Positions 36,921 through 45,554 of a stretch of DNA of 59,825 nt are shown piece by piece (the stretch's first letter is position 1; each line of letters begins with the position of its first letter). Under the pieces are notes generated by a model. That model ran no database searches, was not told the DNA's origin, and worked only from the letters and a program-made list of their open reading frames with translations. Made by a program: the position numbers and the translations under genes. Source of the stretch: Chitinophaga solisilvae (GTDB lineage: Bacteria; Bacteroidota; Bacteroidia; Chitinophagales; Chitinophagaceae); contig NZ_JAABOK010000027.1 in the NCBI RefSeq assembly GCF_009928525.1, forward strand, positions 1 through 59,825, given 5' to 3'.

Positions 36921-37604
36921 ATGACAGACATTACCAACGCACTGGTCAACAAATCAGTGGAAGAATCCATACAGTACCTCGTGGAGCAGTATCCCGGCGC
37001 TGTGGCATTTTCCACCTCGTTTGGCCAGGAAGACCAGGTAATTGCGGACATTATCTGGCGCAACCAACTGCCCGTTAGAGTTTTTACCCTGGACACCGGA
37101 AGGCTTTTCCAGGAGACCTACGACGTAATGGACCTGACTATGGCCCGCTACAAGCATCCCGTAGAAGTTTTTTTCCCTGACACCGCAGCTGTAGAGCAGC
37201 TGGTGAAGGAAAAAGGCCCCAACAGTTTTTATGAATCTGTGGAAAACCGCAAGCAATGCTGCGGCATCCGTAAAGTGGTTCCCCTGAACCGCGCGCTGGA
37301 AGGTGTGAAAGTATGGATCACCGGGCTACGCGCCGAACAATCGGAGAACCGCCACAACATGGAAACGCTGGAATGGGACGAACAGCGTCACCTCTACAAA
37401 TACAATCCGCTTATCCACTGGGGATACGATGAAGTGCTGAACTACCTCAACACCCACAAAGTGCCTTACAACAAACTGCACGACAAAGGTTTTATCAGCA
37501 TCGGCTGCGCACCCTGTACACGCGCCATCGGCCCGGGAGAGCATCCGCGCGCCGGCCGGTGGTGGTGGGAAGAGTCGCACAAGGAATGCGGCCTGCACGG
37601 ATAA
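36921..37604 (+). CDS. cysH: Phosphoadenylyl/adenylyl-sulfate reductase (4Fe-4S type)
   Basis: A 227-aa enzyme that reduces activated sulfate to sulfite with thioredoxin. The cluster-binding cysteines are present as a CC pair (C113-C114 in KQCCGIRK) and C196-x2-C199 (GCAPCTRAIGPGE). The nucleophilic Cys is C223 in the C-terminal KECGLHG. The CC..CxxC set is typical of APS-reducing bacterial enzymes rather than the cluster-free PAPS reductase of E. coli. The frame is open to 36879, but the extra residues come from the leader, so the ATG at 36921 after AAGGAAGATTAC is chosen. cysD follows after 36 bp. Confidence 0.94.
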   Translation: MTDITNALVNKSVEESIQYLVEQYPGAVAFSTSFGQEDQVIADIIWRNQLPVRVFTLDTGRLFQETYDVMDLTMARYKHPVEVFFPDTAAVEQLVKEKGPNSFYESVENRKQCCGIRKVVPLNRALEGVKVWITGLRAEQSENRHNMETLEWDEQRHLYKYNPLIHWGYDEVLNYLNTHKVPYNKLHDKGFISIGCAPCTRAIGPGEHPRAGRWWWEESHKECGLHG

Positions 37605-37640
37605 TCTAACAACTACTATTGATCTAAATTATTATAGTCG

Positions 37641-38549
37641 ATGACTAACAAAATAAATTGGGAATTCCCGCAGGCGCTGGAAGATGAGGCTATCTACATC
37701 TTACGTGAAACAGCCGCCCAGTTTGAAAAACCGGTGTTGCTCTTCTCCGGTGGCAAAGATTCCATCACCCTGGTAAGGCTGGCCCAGAAAGCCTTCTATC
37801 CCGGTAAAATTCCCTTTCCCCTGCTGCATGTGGATACCGGCCATAACTTCCCGGAAACCATCGAATTCCGCGACTGGCTGGTGAATACACTGGGGCTTGA
37901 CATCATCGTAAGAAATGTGCAGGACAGCATAGACCAGGGCAAAGTGCAGGAAGAAACCGGCAAATATGCCAGCCGCAATGCTTTGCAGACAGTAACCCTG
38001 CTCGACGCCATTGAAGAAGGTAAATTCGATGCCTGCATCGGCGGCGCACGCCGCGATGAAGAAAAAGCACGCGCCAAGGAACGCATCTTCTCCGTCCGCG
38101 ATGAATTCGGACAGTGGAACGCCAAAATGCAACGCCCTGAACTGTTTGACATCCTCAACGGGAAAATTAATATAGGCGAAAACGTGCGGGTATTTCCTAT
38201 CTCCAACTGGACAGAGCTGGATGTATGGAACTATATCCGCCGGGAGCAACTGGAAATACCATCCATCTATTTCGCGCATGAAAGAGAAATCATAGAGCGC
38301 GACGGGCTTTACTGGCCATTCTCCTCCTATCTCAACACGACCGCTGATGAAGTGCCTTTCCGGCAGAAAGTACGTTTCCGTACCGTGGGTGATATGACCT
38401 GTACTGCCGCCGTTATTTCCGAAGCAGATAAACTGGAAGATATTATCGCCGAAATCATGGAAGCCAAAATCTCCGAAAGAGGCGCCCGCATCGATGATAA
38501 ACGCTCCGAAGCCGCCATGGAAAAGAGAAAACAGGCGGGCTACTTCTAA
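37641..38549 (+). CDS. cysD: Sulfate adenylyltransferase subunit 2
   Basis: A 302-aa catalytic subunit of ATP sulfurylase, which makes adenosine 5'-phosphosulfate from ATP and sulfate. The PP-loop SGGKDS is at 36-41, and further family blocks are LHVDTGHNFPE and GGARRDEEKARAKER. Length matches E. coli CysD. It lies between cysH and cysN with short gaps, so the three form one operon for sulfate activation and reduction. Sulfite reductase is not in the window. Confidence 0.97.
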   Translation: MTNKINWEFPQALEDEAIYILRETAAQFEKPVLLFSGGKDSITLVRLAQKAFYPGKIPFPLLHVDTGHNFPETIEFRDWLVNTLGLDIIVRNVQDSIDQGKVQEETGKYASRNALQTVTLLDAIEEGKFDACIGGARRDEEKARAKERIFSVRDEFGQWNAKMQRPELFDILNGKINIGENVRVFPISNWTELDVWNYIRREQLEIPSIYFAHEREIIERDGLYWPFSSYLNTTADEVPFRQKVRFRTVGDMTCTAAVISEADKLEDIIAEIMEAKISERGARIDDKRSEAAMEKRKQAGYF

Positions 38550-38581
38550 CAATTTTTTCTACTGTAAAAAGATATCATATT

Positions 38582-39829
38582 ATGGAGGTTTTACGTATAG
38601 CCACTTCCGGTAGTGTAGACGATGGTAAAAGCACATTGATTGGTCGCCTCTTATACGACACCAATTCCATTCCGCAGGATAAAATGGAAGCACTCCATGC
38701 CGCCAGCAAGCGCAAGGGGCTTGACTTCACCGACCTGTCGCTCCTGACAGACGGCCTGGTAGCAGAACGGGAACAAGGTATCACCATTGATGTGGCACAT
38801 ATCTACTTCTCAACGCCTACCCGCAAATATATTATTGCCGATACCCCCGGCCATATCGAATATACCCGTAACATGGTTACCGGCGCTTCCAACGCGCAGG
38901 TATCCCTGATCCTCATCGATGCCCGCAGGGGAATTGTGGAGCAGACGTATCGTCACTTTTTTATCGCCAACCTGCTGCGCATCCCCTACCTGGTAGTATG
39001 CGTCAACAAAATGGACCTGGTGGATTACAGCGAAGCGCGTTTCAACCAGATCAGGGAAGACTTTCAGCAGCTGCTGGATACCGCCTCCTTCAAGGCGCAG
39101 GAAGTGAAATTCATTCCGGTTTCCTCCCTCTACGGTGAAAACGTGGCTACCCGCACCAACACCATTCCCTGGTACCAGGGCGATACGCTGCTGGAATACC
39201 TGGAACAGATTACCTTTGACCAGGAAGACAGCCGCCACCCGGCGCGCTTCCCCATTCAAAGCGTTATCAGGCCCAGAACCAATGCCTATCATGATTTCCG
39301 CGGCTTTGCCGGGAAAGTGTCCAGCGGCCAGTTCCAGGTTGGTGATGAAGTCATCTCCCTGCCATCCGGACAAAAAAGCAACATCAAAACCATAGAGCAG
39401 TTCGAAAAGCAACTAACGGCAGCGCATGCACGCGAAAGCGTAGTCATCACCCTGGAAGATGAAATTGACAGCAGCCGGGGTAACATGCTGGTGAAGCCGG
39501 AACAGGCGCCGGAACTAAGGAAGGAACTCACCGCCAATATCTGCTGGATGGATCAGCAACTGCTCACCGCCGGCAAAACATACCTGCTGCAGCATAACAT
39601 CAACCGTGTTAAAGCAAAAGTTCAGCAGATCAACTTCGTTACCGATGTTACCAATCACACCCGCACCACAGATAAAACATCCATGGGCTTAAACGATATC
39701 GGCAACATCACCATCAGAACCGCTCAGCCGGTATTCGCCGACAGCTACCACGAAAACCCCGCGAACGGAGCGTTTATACTGATTGATGAGTTTAATAATA
39801 CTACGGTAGCGGTAGGGTTTATTATTTAG
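38582..39829 (+). CDS. cysN: Sulfate adenylyltransferase subunit 1 (GTPase)
   Basis: A 415-aa GTPase subunit that couples GTP hydrolysis to APS formation by CysD. The G1 motif GSVDDGKST is at 10-18, G3 DTPGH at 87-91, and G4 NKMDL at about 141-145. Elongation-factor-like beta-barrel domains follow. There is no fused CysC kinase domain, which fits a pathway that reduces APS directly via the CC-type CysH. It ends directly against hairpin copy 6. Confidence 0.96.
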   Translation: MEVLRIATSGSVDDGKSTLIGRLLYDTNSIPQDKMEALHAASKRKGLDFTDLSLLTDGLVAEREQGITIDVAHIYFSTPTRKYIIADTPGHIEYTRNMVTGASNAQVSLILIDARRGIVEQTYRHFFIANLLRIPYLVVCVNKMDLVDYSEARFNQIREDFQQLLDTASFKAQEVKFIPVSSLYGENVATRTNTIPWYQGDTLLEYLEQITFDQEDSRHPARFPIQSVIRPRTNAYHDFRGFAGKVSSGQFQVGDEVISLPSGQKSNIKTIEQFEKQLTAAHARESVVITLEDEIDSSRGNMLVKPEQAPELRKELTANICWMDQQLLTAGKTYLLQHNINRVKAKVQQINFVTDVTNHTRTTDKTSMGLNDIGNITIRTAQPVFADSYHENPANGAFILIDEFNNTTVAVGFII

Positions 39830-39980
39830 AATTACGAATTACGAATTACAAATTGCGAATTACGAATGTAACCCGAAGATAAAAGCGAAGACCGAAGCAG
39901 ATACTTTACAGTATTTCCGCTTCGGTCTTCGCTTTTATCTTCGGGTTACATTCGTAATTCGCAATTTGTAATTCGTAATT
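39830..39980. repeat. Intergenic hairpin repeat copy 6 (class A)
   Basis: The stem is about 68 bp (39837-39905 with 39912-39980). The left arm is GAATTAC units including a variant ACAAATTGC unit, then AATGTAACCCGAAGATAAAAG and CGAAGACCGAAGC. The variant tail unit is mirrored exactly as GCAATTTGT in the right arm. It fills the gap between the convergent genes cysN and threonine dehydrogenase. Its inner stem is nearly identical to that of copy 3, while its AATG-proximal part (CCCGAAG) is private. Confidence 0.9.
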
Positions 39981-39983
39981 AAA

Positions 39984-40922
39984 TTATATATTCTTCAGCA
40001 TATCGGCTGTCATCTTCTCCAGATCATATTCGTGTTTCCAGCCCCAGTCTGCGCGCGCCTGGCCGTCGTCCATGCTGTTGGGCCATCCGTCGGCAATCTG
40101 CTGGCGGTAGTCTGGTTCGTAGCTGATGGTGAATTCAGGAATATGCTTCTTGATTTCTGCAGCGATCTCTTTAGGGGAGAAGCTCATGCCGGAGAGGTTG
40201 TAGGCAGAGCGTACGGAGATCCTGGAGGCGTCTGCTTCCATGAGTTCGATGGTAGCGCGGATAGCGTCCGGCATGTACATCATGGGCAGGTAGGTATTTT
40301 CTGACAGGAAGCTGGTATATGTTTTATGTTCTTTTGCTTCATGGAAGATTTCCACGGCGTAGTCGGTAGTACCGCCGCCTGGCGCTGACTTGTAGCTGAT
40401 AAGGCCGGGGTAACGCAGGCTTCTTACATCCACACCATAGCGGTGATTGTAGTATTCGCACCAGCGCTCGCCGGCGAACTTGCTGATACCGTAGATGGTA
40501 GTTGGTTCGATGATGGTGTGCTGAGGCGTATCCTGCATCGGGGAGTTAGGACCGAATACCGCGATAGAGCTGGGCCAGTACACCTTATCGATATTTTCTT
40601 CCTTGGCTATATCCAGTACGTTGAGCAGGCTCTGCATGTTGATATGCCATGCCAGCAGCGGATTCTTTTCGCCGGTAGCAGACAGGATCGCCGCCAGCAG
40701 ATAGATCTGGGTGATATTATGCCTGATCACCAGCACGTGCAGCATTTCCTTGTTCATCACATCCAGCGACACGTAAGGACCGGTACCTTTCAGCAGCTCA
40801 TGCTCTTCCCGCAGGTCTGACGCCAGTACGTTGGCATCGCCATACATTTTCCTTAAAGCCAGGGTCAGCTCCACGCCAATTTGTCCACAGGCACCAATAA
40901 CCAGGATCTTATCTTTCTTCAT
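39984..40922 (-). CDS. NAD-dependent L-threonine 3-dehydrogenase (epimerase/SDR type)
   Basis: A 312-aa extended short-chain dehydrogenase. The NAD motif GACGQIG is at 10-16, the catalytic Y144-x3-K148 in YGISK, and a Ser in WPSSIAVFG at 116-124. The blocks AWHINMQSLLNVLDIAKEE and LRYPGLISYKSAPGGGTTDY are characteristic of the SDR-type threonine dehydrogenase known from Flavobacterium and mammals, not of the zinc-dependent Tdh of E. coli. The product 2-amino-3-ketobutyrate is normally used by glycine C-acetyltransferase, which is not in the window. It is transcribed alone. Confidence 0.88.
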   Translation of the reverse strand: MKKDKILVIGACGQIGVELTLALRKMYGDANVLASDLREEHELLKGTGPYVSLDVMNKEMLHVLVIRHNITQIYLLAAILSATGEKNPLLAWHINMQSLLNVLDIAKEENIDKVYWPSSIAVFGPNSPMQDTPQHTIIEPTTIYGISKFAGERWCEYYNHRYGVDVRSLRYPGLISYKSAPGGGTTDYAVEIFHEAKEHKTYTSFLSENTYLPMMYMPDAIRATIELMEADASRISVRSAYNLSGMSFSPKEIAAEIKKHIPEFTISYEPDYRQQIADGWPNSMDDGQARADWGWKHEYDLEKMTADMLKNI

Positions 40923-41102
40923 ACAAAAATATAATTGTAAGCAATTTTAAATGGGAGCGTAATATTAACAGGTTCACCGGTATTTCCGTACTACCCGCTC
41001 ACGCGCATGACAATGCTATAACAATAAAACCAACAATGGGTGAAGTTACCCTTCAGGGGATTACAAAAGTATGACAAATGAAACAAATCCCGTAAATCAA
41101 CC

Positions 41103-41110
41103 TACTTTTG
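41103..41110 (+). promoter_or_regulatory. Probable -7 element for kdsA
   Basis: TACTTTTG fits TAnnTTTG and is 33 nt upstream of the kdsA ATG. A -33 TTTG is not clear. Confidence 0.5.
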
Positions 41111-41143
41111 CACTTCGATTAATGACCCAATAGTTATAAAATT

Positions 41144-41959
41144 ATGAAGCACCTTAAATCATTGTTCAAAGAGCAGTACAATCCGGAAAACTTTTTTCTG
41201 ATTGCAGGCCCCTGTGTTATTGAAGAAGAAGAACTGCTGATGACTGTAGCGGAGAAGGTTTCCGCCATTTGCAAACGGCTCGCTATTCCTTACATTTTCA
41301 AGGCCTCTTACCGGAAGGCCAACCGTACCAGTATGCATTCCTTCACCGGCATCGGCGATGTGGAAGGGCTGGAGCTGCTGCAGAAAGTAGGAAAGACATT
41401 TAATGTGCCTGTCACCTCCGACATCCACTCTGCCGCAGAAGCGGCGATGGCAGCGGCTTACGTAGACGTATTACAGATACCTGCCTTCCTTTGCCGTCAG
41501 ACAGATATTCTGCTTGCGGCAGCAGAAACAGGGAAAGTGGTGAATGTGAAAAAGGGCCAGTTCCTGAGCGGCGAGTCCATGAAATTTGCGGTGGAAAAAA
41601 TCCAGGGAGCCGGCAACAACAACATCATCCTGACCGAACGCGGTACCACCTTCGGTTACCAGGACCTGGTAGTGGATTACCGTAACATCCCTATCATGAA
41701 ACACCTGGGAGAGCCGGTAGTGATGGATTGTACGCATTCCCTGCAACAGCCCAACCAACCGGGCGGTGTAACCGGCGGTAATCCGCAGATGATCAGCACT
41801 ATCGCCAAAGCGGCCATTGCTACCGGTGCAGACGGACTGTTTATAGAAACACATCCTAATCCTGCAGTCGCAAAGTCTGATGGCGCTAACATGCTGCGTC
41901 TTGATCTGCTGGAAGAGCTGCTGGAAAAACTGGTAGCCATCCGTAAAGTAGTGAAATAA
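41144..41959 (+). CDS. kdsA: 3-deoxy-8-phosphooctulonate synthase, metal-dependent class
   Basis: A 271-aa TIM-barrel enzyme that condenses phosphoenolpyruvate with arabinose 5-phosphate to give KDO-8-phosphate for lipopolysaccharide. IAGPCVIEEEE places a cysteine at residue 24, and the other metal ligands are present in MDCTHSLQQP (His), IETHPNP (Glu) and KSDGANM (Asp). This is the full Cys-His-Glu-Asp set of the metal-dependent (class II) enzymes, as in Aquifex. E. coli KdsA has Asn in place of the Cys. It is transcribed alone and followed by a hairpin terminator. Confidence 0.96.
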   Translation: MKHLKSLFKEQYNPENFFLIAGPCVIEEEELLMTVAEKVSAICKRLAIPYIFKASYRKANRTSMHSFTGIGDVEGLELLQKVGKTFNVPVTSDIHSAAEAAMAAAYVDVLQIPAFLCRQTDILLAAAETGKVVNVKKGQFLSGESMKFAVEKIQGAGNNNIILTERGTTFGYQDLVVDYRNIPIMKHLGEPVVMDCTHSLQQPNQPGGVTGGNPQMISTIAKAAIATGADGLFIETHPNPAVAKSDGANMLRLDLLEELLEKLVAIRKVVK

Positions 41960-41968
41960 ATTTTCAGT

Positions 41969-42020
41969 GTTCAGCCGTTGCCATTACCTGCAGCGTAACG
42001 GCTGAACCCTTTGTTGTTCT
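41969..42020 (+). terminator. Hairpin terminator after kdsA
   Basis: A perfect 11-bp stem, GTTCAGCCGTT (41969-41979) with AACGGCTGAAC (41997-42007), and a 17-nt loop, followed by a T-rich stretch. It starts 10 nt after the stop codon. Confidence 0.65.
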
Positions 42021-42063
42021 GGGTTGTTTTACGTAAATTCATTACACACTAAAACAGCTCGCT

Positions 42064-42471
42064 ATGATCAGTTTGCACCATTTAAAATCCGGCGACACCG
42101 TTATCACCAGCTATGGCGGTGTAGAGAAAACAGGCAAGGTTTTACAGGTAGATCATGAGGATAAAAAAGTGCTGGTAGCCATTGACGACGAAGAAAACGA
42201 CCTTTGGTTTGACCTGGACAATCTCTATTCCATTCCCCTGGAAGAGTCCACCCTGCTGCGGTTACAGTTTCACATTGACGAAGCACAGTCCGGTAACGGC
42301 AGAGGCAAGTTATACGTACGCGGCCCCTTCTCTGTCAGGATCTTCGGTGAAGGCCACCAACCCCGGCTGGAGCTGCACTACCGCGATGAAACCCGCGACC
42401 TGAAAGAAAATATTACATTGAATGAACTGCAGAATCATTATTATCAGATGACGAACTTTCATCTGGAGTAA
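42064..42471 (+). CDS. Conserved-looking hypothetical protein
   Basis: A 135-aa acidic cytosolic protein that I do not recognise. The N-terminal half (SGDTVITSYGGVEKTGKVLQVD, then DDEENDLWFDLDNLYSIPL) reads like a small SH3-like or KOW-type beta-barrel. The C-terminal half (KLYVRGPFSVRIFG, then LHYRDETRDLKENITLNELQ) looks like a two-strand plus helix unit. It has no signal peptide, membrane helix or catalytic motif. The stop codon overlaps the first bases of hairpin copy 7. Codon use resembles the neighbours. Confidence 0.72.
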   Translation: MISLHHLKSGDTVITSYGGVEKTGKVLQVDHEDKKVLVAIDDEENDLWFDLDNLYSIPLEESTLLRLQFHIDEAQSGNGRGKLYVRGPFSVRIFGEGHQPRLELHYRDETRDLKENITLNELQNHYYQMTNFHLE

Positions 42472-42614
42472 TTACGAATTACGAATTGCGAATTACGAAT
42501 GTATAAGCGAAGATCTGCACGAAGATTAAAAGGAATAACTATTGCATACCTCCTTTAATCTTCGTGCAGATCTTCGCTTATACATTCGTAATTCGCAATT
42601 CGTAATTTGTAATT
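42470..42614. repeat. Intergenic hairpin repeat copy 7 (class A), about 64-bp stem
   Basis: Left arm 42470-42533, right arm 42551-42614, with only a few mismatches. Tail: GAATTAC/GAATTAC/GAATTGC/GAATTAC. Core: AATGTATAAGCGAAGATC. The inner stem TGCACGAAGATTAAAAGGA is private to this copy yet perfectly mirrored. The left arm overlaps the stop codon of the preceding gene, and the right arm ends 8 nt before the PspC gene's stop. It lies between convergent genes. Confidence 0.92.
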
Positions 42615-42622
42615 ATTTATTA

Positions 42623-42844
42623 CTACAGATATCTCAACGGGTTTCTCCTGGCATTCATAATATAATTCTTCATATTTACCCAGAAGGCCAGAATCATATA
42701 CACGATGAGCGGGGATCCCATCGCAAGAAAAGTGGCATAAATGAAAAAGATGCGTATCCGGGAAGTAGCTACCCCTAGTTTATCACCGATAGCAGTACAT
42801 ACACCGAAAGCCTTCCATTCCAAGAAATCTTTAATCCGGTTCAT
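42623..42844 (-). CDS. PspC-domain membrane protein
   Basis: A 73-aa inner-membrane protein with a PspC-type domain: FGVCTAIGDKLGVATSRIRI, then a hydrophobic pair of segments (IFFIYATFLAMGSPLIVYMILAF as two parts). PspC proteins take part in membrane-stress (phage shock) responses in enterobacteria. Small single-domain versions in Bacteroidota have no assigned role. A full promoter lies immediately upstream, with its -7 element 4 nt from the ATG, which implies a leaderless mRNA. Confidence 0.88.
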   Translation of the reverse strand: MNRIKDFLEWKAFGVCTAIGDKLGVATSRIRIFFIYATFLAMGSPLIVYMILAFWVNMKNYIMNARRNPLRYL

Positions 42845-42848
42845 GTTC

Positions 42849-42879
42849 CAAATTTATCAAATTCTGTCCGGAAAAACAA
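42849..42879 (-). promoter_or_regulatory. PspC-gene promoter, TTG-N20-TAAATTTG, leaderless
   Basis: On the minus strand, TTG (42879-42877) is followed after 20 nt by TAAATTTG (42856-42849). The ATG begins 4 nt later, so the transcript should start at or beside the start codon. Confidence 0.65.
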
Positions 42880-43201
42880 GCGGCGGCCTGGCGGAAGACT
42901 GCTGTCACAGGGCGGCAGCCACTGCGGGGTAACAGCGCCCGGTAAGGCTTTAAAGCAGGCGCCCTTTCTGCCCGGATAGCGGGGAAATATCTAATATAAT
43001 ATTTTTTAACAATTCTTTGAGGAGTCGTTTCCAGACCGGCAGATATAAATTTTTGTTGCGCTGCACGGGAATTTCAGGGCCCGGGAAACGGGGAAAGTTT
43101 CCCGGGCTGCCTGCAGATCTTTAGTATTTAATTTAAAAACTTGTTGATTTTAGTTTAATTTTGCGAGCAATTTTTAACCGCTCTTAAATTATTTTTTTCC
43201 C
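42880..43201. other. Divergent intergenic region before aconitase, with a strong GC hairpin
   Basis: No gene is evident. A GC-rich 42880-43110 part ends in a perfect 11-bp hairpin, GCCCGGGAAAC (43079-43089) with GTTTCCCGGGC (43097-43107). An AT-rich promoter part follows with TAATTTTG at 43156-43163, a TAnnTTTG match 38 nt before the aconitase ATG. The hairpin lies upstream of the predicted start of transcription, so it would act as DNA or as a terminator or insulator, not as an mRNA leader. Confidence 0.6.
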
Positions 43202-45472
43202 ATGGTGTTTGATATTGACATGATTAAAAAAGTGTATGCGGCACTACCGGGTAAGGTGGAAGCGACCCGGAAGATGTTAGGTCGCCCGCTCACACTTGCC
43301 GAAAAGATTTTATATGCACACCTGTTTGCACCTGCAACCACTCCCTATGAGAGAGGTAAGTCCTATGTTGAATTTGCGCCGGACCGTGTAGCCATGCAGG
43401 ATGCAACAGCCCAGATGGCTTTGCTCCAGTTTATGACCTGCGGTCGTGATAAAGTTGCGGTTCCCTCCACAGTACACTGTGATCACCTTATACAAGCGAA
43501 AGTAGGCGCCACACAAGATCTGGCGACTGCTATAGATACTAATAAAGAAGTTTACGATTTCCTTTCCTCCATCTCCGACAAATACGGCATTGGTTTCTGG
43601 AAACCAGGCGCTGGTATCATTCACCAGGTAGTGCTGGAAAACTATGCATTTCCCGGTGGTATGATGATCGGTACCGACTCTCACACGCCTAACGCAGGTG
43701 GTTTGGGTATGGTGGCTATCGGTGTTGGCGGTGCTGACGCGGTAGACGTAATGGCTGGCCTGCCCTGGGAGCTGAAAATGCCGAAACTGATCGGTGTAAA
43801 GCTCACCGGCAAGATGAACGGCTGGACTTCTGCAAAAGACATCATCCTGAAAGTGGCAGGTATCCTCACCGTAAAAGGTGGTACCGGCTGCATCGTGGAA
43901 TATTTCGGCGAAGGCGCGGACAGCCTTAGCGCTACCGGTAAAGGCACCATCTGTAACATGGGTGCTGAAATCGGCGCTACCTGCTCCCTCTTTGCTTATG
44001 ACAGCAAAATGGCCGACTACCTGAAAGTGACCAGCAGAGCTGAAGTAGCAGCACTGGCCGACGGTGTGAAAGATCACCTGCGCCCTGATACTGAAGTATA
44101 TGCTGATCCTTCCAAATTCTACGACCAGGTAATCGAAATCAACCTGTCTGAACTGGAACCGCATGTAAACGGTCCGTTCACACCGGATCTGGCATGGCCT
44201 ATCTCCAAATTCGCGCAGGCAGTTAAGGAAAACAACTGGCCTGAGAAACTGGAAGTAGCACTGATCGGTTCCTGCACCAACTCTTCCTATGAAGATATCT
44301 CCCGTTCTGCTTCCCTGGCGAAACAAGCCATCGATAAAGGACTGGATATGAAATCTGAGTTCACCATCACTCCGGGTTCTGAGCTGGTACGCTACACCAT
44401 CGAAAGAGATGGTCTGCTGGCTACCTTCGACCAGGTAGGCGGTGTTGTTCTCGCTAATGCGTGCGGTCCCTGCATTGGTCAGTGGGCCCGTCATATCGAC
44501 GATCCAAACCGTAAAAACTCCATCATCACTTCCTTCAACCGTAACTTCGCGAAAAGGAACGATGGCAACGCTTCTACACACGCATTCGTAGCATCTCCTG
44601 AAATTGTTACTGCGCTGGCTATTGCAGGTGATATCACCTTCAACCCGCTGACAGATAAACTGAAGAACAAAGCAGGTGAAGAAGTAATGCTGGACGAACC
44701 TACCGGTTATGAACTGCCGGTGAAAGGTTTCGCAGTAGACGATGCCGGCTACCAGGCTCCTGCTGAAGATGGCAGCGGCGTAGTAGTGAAGGTATCTCCT
44801 ACTTCCGATCGTCTGCAGCTGCTGGAACCATTCGCTGCATGGGAAGGTACAGATCTGAAAGGTCTGAAACTGCTCATCAAGGCGAAAGGTAAATGTACCA
44901 CTGACCACATCTCTATGGCTGGTCCATGGCTGAAATACCGCGGTCACCTGGATAACATTTCCAACAACATGCTGATCGGCGCTATCAACTACTTCAACGA
45001 TAAAAGCGATACCGTTAAGAACGCATTAACCGGCGAATATGGCGCAGTTCCTGCTACCATGCGCGCTTACAAAGCTGCCGGCTTCGGCGCGGTAGTGGTA
45101 GGTGATGAAAACTACGGTGAAGGCTCCAGCCGCGAACACGCTGCCATGGAACCCCGTCACCTCGGCGTTCGTGCTATCCTGGTGAAATCCTTCGCCCGTA
45201 TCCACGAAACAAACCTGAAAAAACAGGGTATGCTGGGTCTGACTTTCGCTAACAAAGAAGATTACGAAAAAATCCAGGAAGACGATACCATCGATATCGT
45301 TGGCCTGACCACATTCGCTCCGGGCAAACAACTCACCGTTGTGTTACATCATAAAGATGGCAGCAGTGACGAATTTGCGGTAAACCACACGTACAACGAA
45401 CAACAGATCGAGTGGTTCAAAGCAGGCGGCGCACTGAATGTAATCCGCGCTGAGGCAGCGAAAAAAGCATAA
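43202..45472 (+). CDS. acnA: Aconitate hydratase (mitochondrial-type)
   Basis: A 756-aa 4Fe-4S enzyme of the TCA cycle that interconverts citrate and isocitrate. The cluster cysteines are C358 (IGSCTNSS), C421 and C424 (NACGPCIG), the same numbers as in pig mitochondrial aconitase, which it resembles more than E. coli AcnA or AcnB. GTDSHTPNAGG (157-167) and the C-terminal swivel domain GEGSSREHAAMEPR are present. It has its own promoter-like sequence and a perfect terminator downstream. A second in-frame ATG (M7) could also be the start. Symbol by function only. Confidence 0.94.
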   Translation: MVFDIDMIKKVYAALPGKVEATRKMLGRPLTLAEKILYAHLFAPATTPYERGKSYVEFAPDRVAMQDATAQMALLQFMTCGRDKVAVPSTVHCDHLIQAKVGATQDLATAIDTNKEVYDFLSSISDKYGIGFWKPGAGIIHQVVLENYAFPGGMMIGTDSHTPNAGGLGMVAIGVGGADAVDVMAGLPWELKMPKLIGVKLTGKMNGWTSAKDIILKVAGILTVKGGTGCIVEYFGEGADSLSATGKGTICNMGAEIGATCSLFAYDSKMADYLKVTSRAEVAALADGVKDHLRPDTEVYADPSKFYDQVIEINLSELEPHVNGPFTPDLAWPISKFAQAVKENNWPEKLEVALIGSCTNSSYEDISRSASLAKQAIDKGLDMKSEFTITPGSELVRYTIERDGLLATFDQVGGVVLANACGPCIGQWARHIDDPNRKNSIITSFNRNFAKRNDGNASTHAFVASPEIVTALAIAGDITFNPLTDKLKNKAGEEVMLDEPTGYELPVKGFAVDDAGYQAPAEDGSGVVVKVSPTSDRLQLLEPFAAWEGTDLKGLKLLIKAKGKCTTDHISMAGPWLKYRGHLDNISNNMLIGAINYFNDKSDTVKNALTGEYGAVPATMRAYKAAGFGAVVVGDENYGEGSSREHAAMEPRHLGVRAILVKSFARIHETNLKKQGMLGLTFANKEDYEKIQEDDTIDIVGLTTFAPGKQLTVVLHHKDGSSDEFAVNHTYNEQQIEWFKAGGALNVIRAEAAKKA

Positions 45473-45495
45473 TACAAGGCTTTCTGTCAAATAGG

Positions 45496-45529
45496 AAAAC
45501 GGGCTGAAATTTCAGCCCGTTTTCTTTTT
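45496..45529 (+). terminator. Terminator after aconitase
   Basis: A perfect self-complementary stem (AAAACGGGCTGAAA at 45496-45509 with its complement 45510-45523) followed by CTTTTT. It begins 23 nt after the aconitase stop codon. Confidence 0.9.
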
Positions 45530-45554
45530 ATATTGCCTCCGGAAATTCATCTTT

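Noticed and set aside
39830..39980. Class A hairpins as plain rho-independent terminators
   Set aside because: The stems are AT-rich outside and several times longer than terminators, with no T-tract at the base; two neighbours (5881 and 26104) already have separate terminators.
40924..40931. Minus-strand TATTTTTG as threonine dehydrogenase promoter
   Set aside because: It lies 1 nt from the ATG, so transcription would start inside the coding sequence, and no -33 element is present.
43310..44947. 545-codon minus-strand ORF opposite aconitase
   Set aside because: Antisense to a conserved enzyme, rich in Phe, His and Cys as expected for a reverse frame, with no domain.
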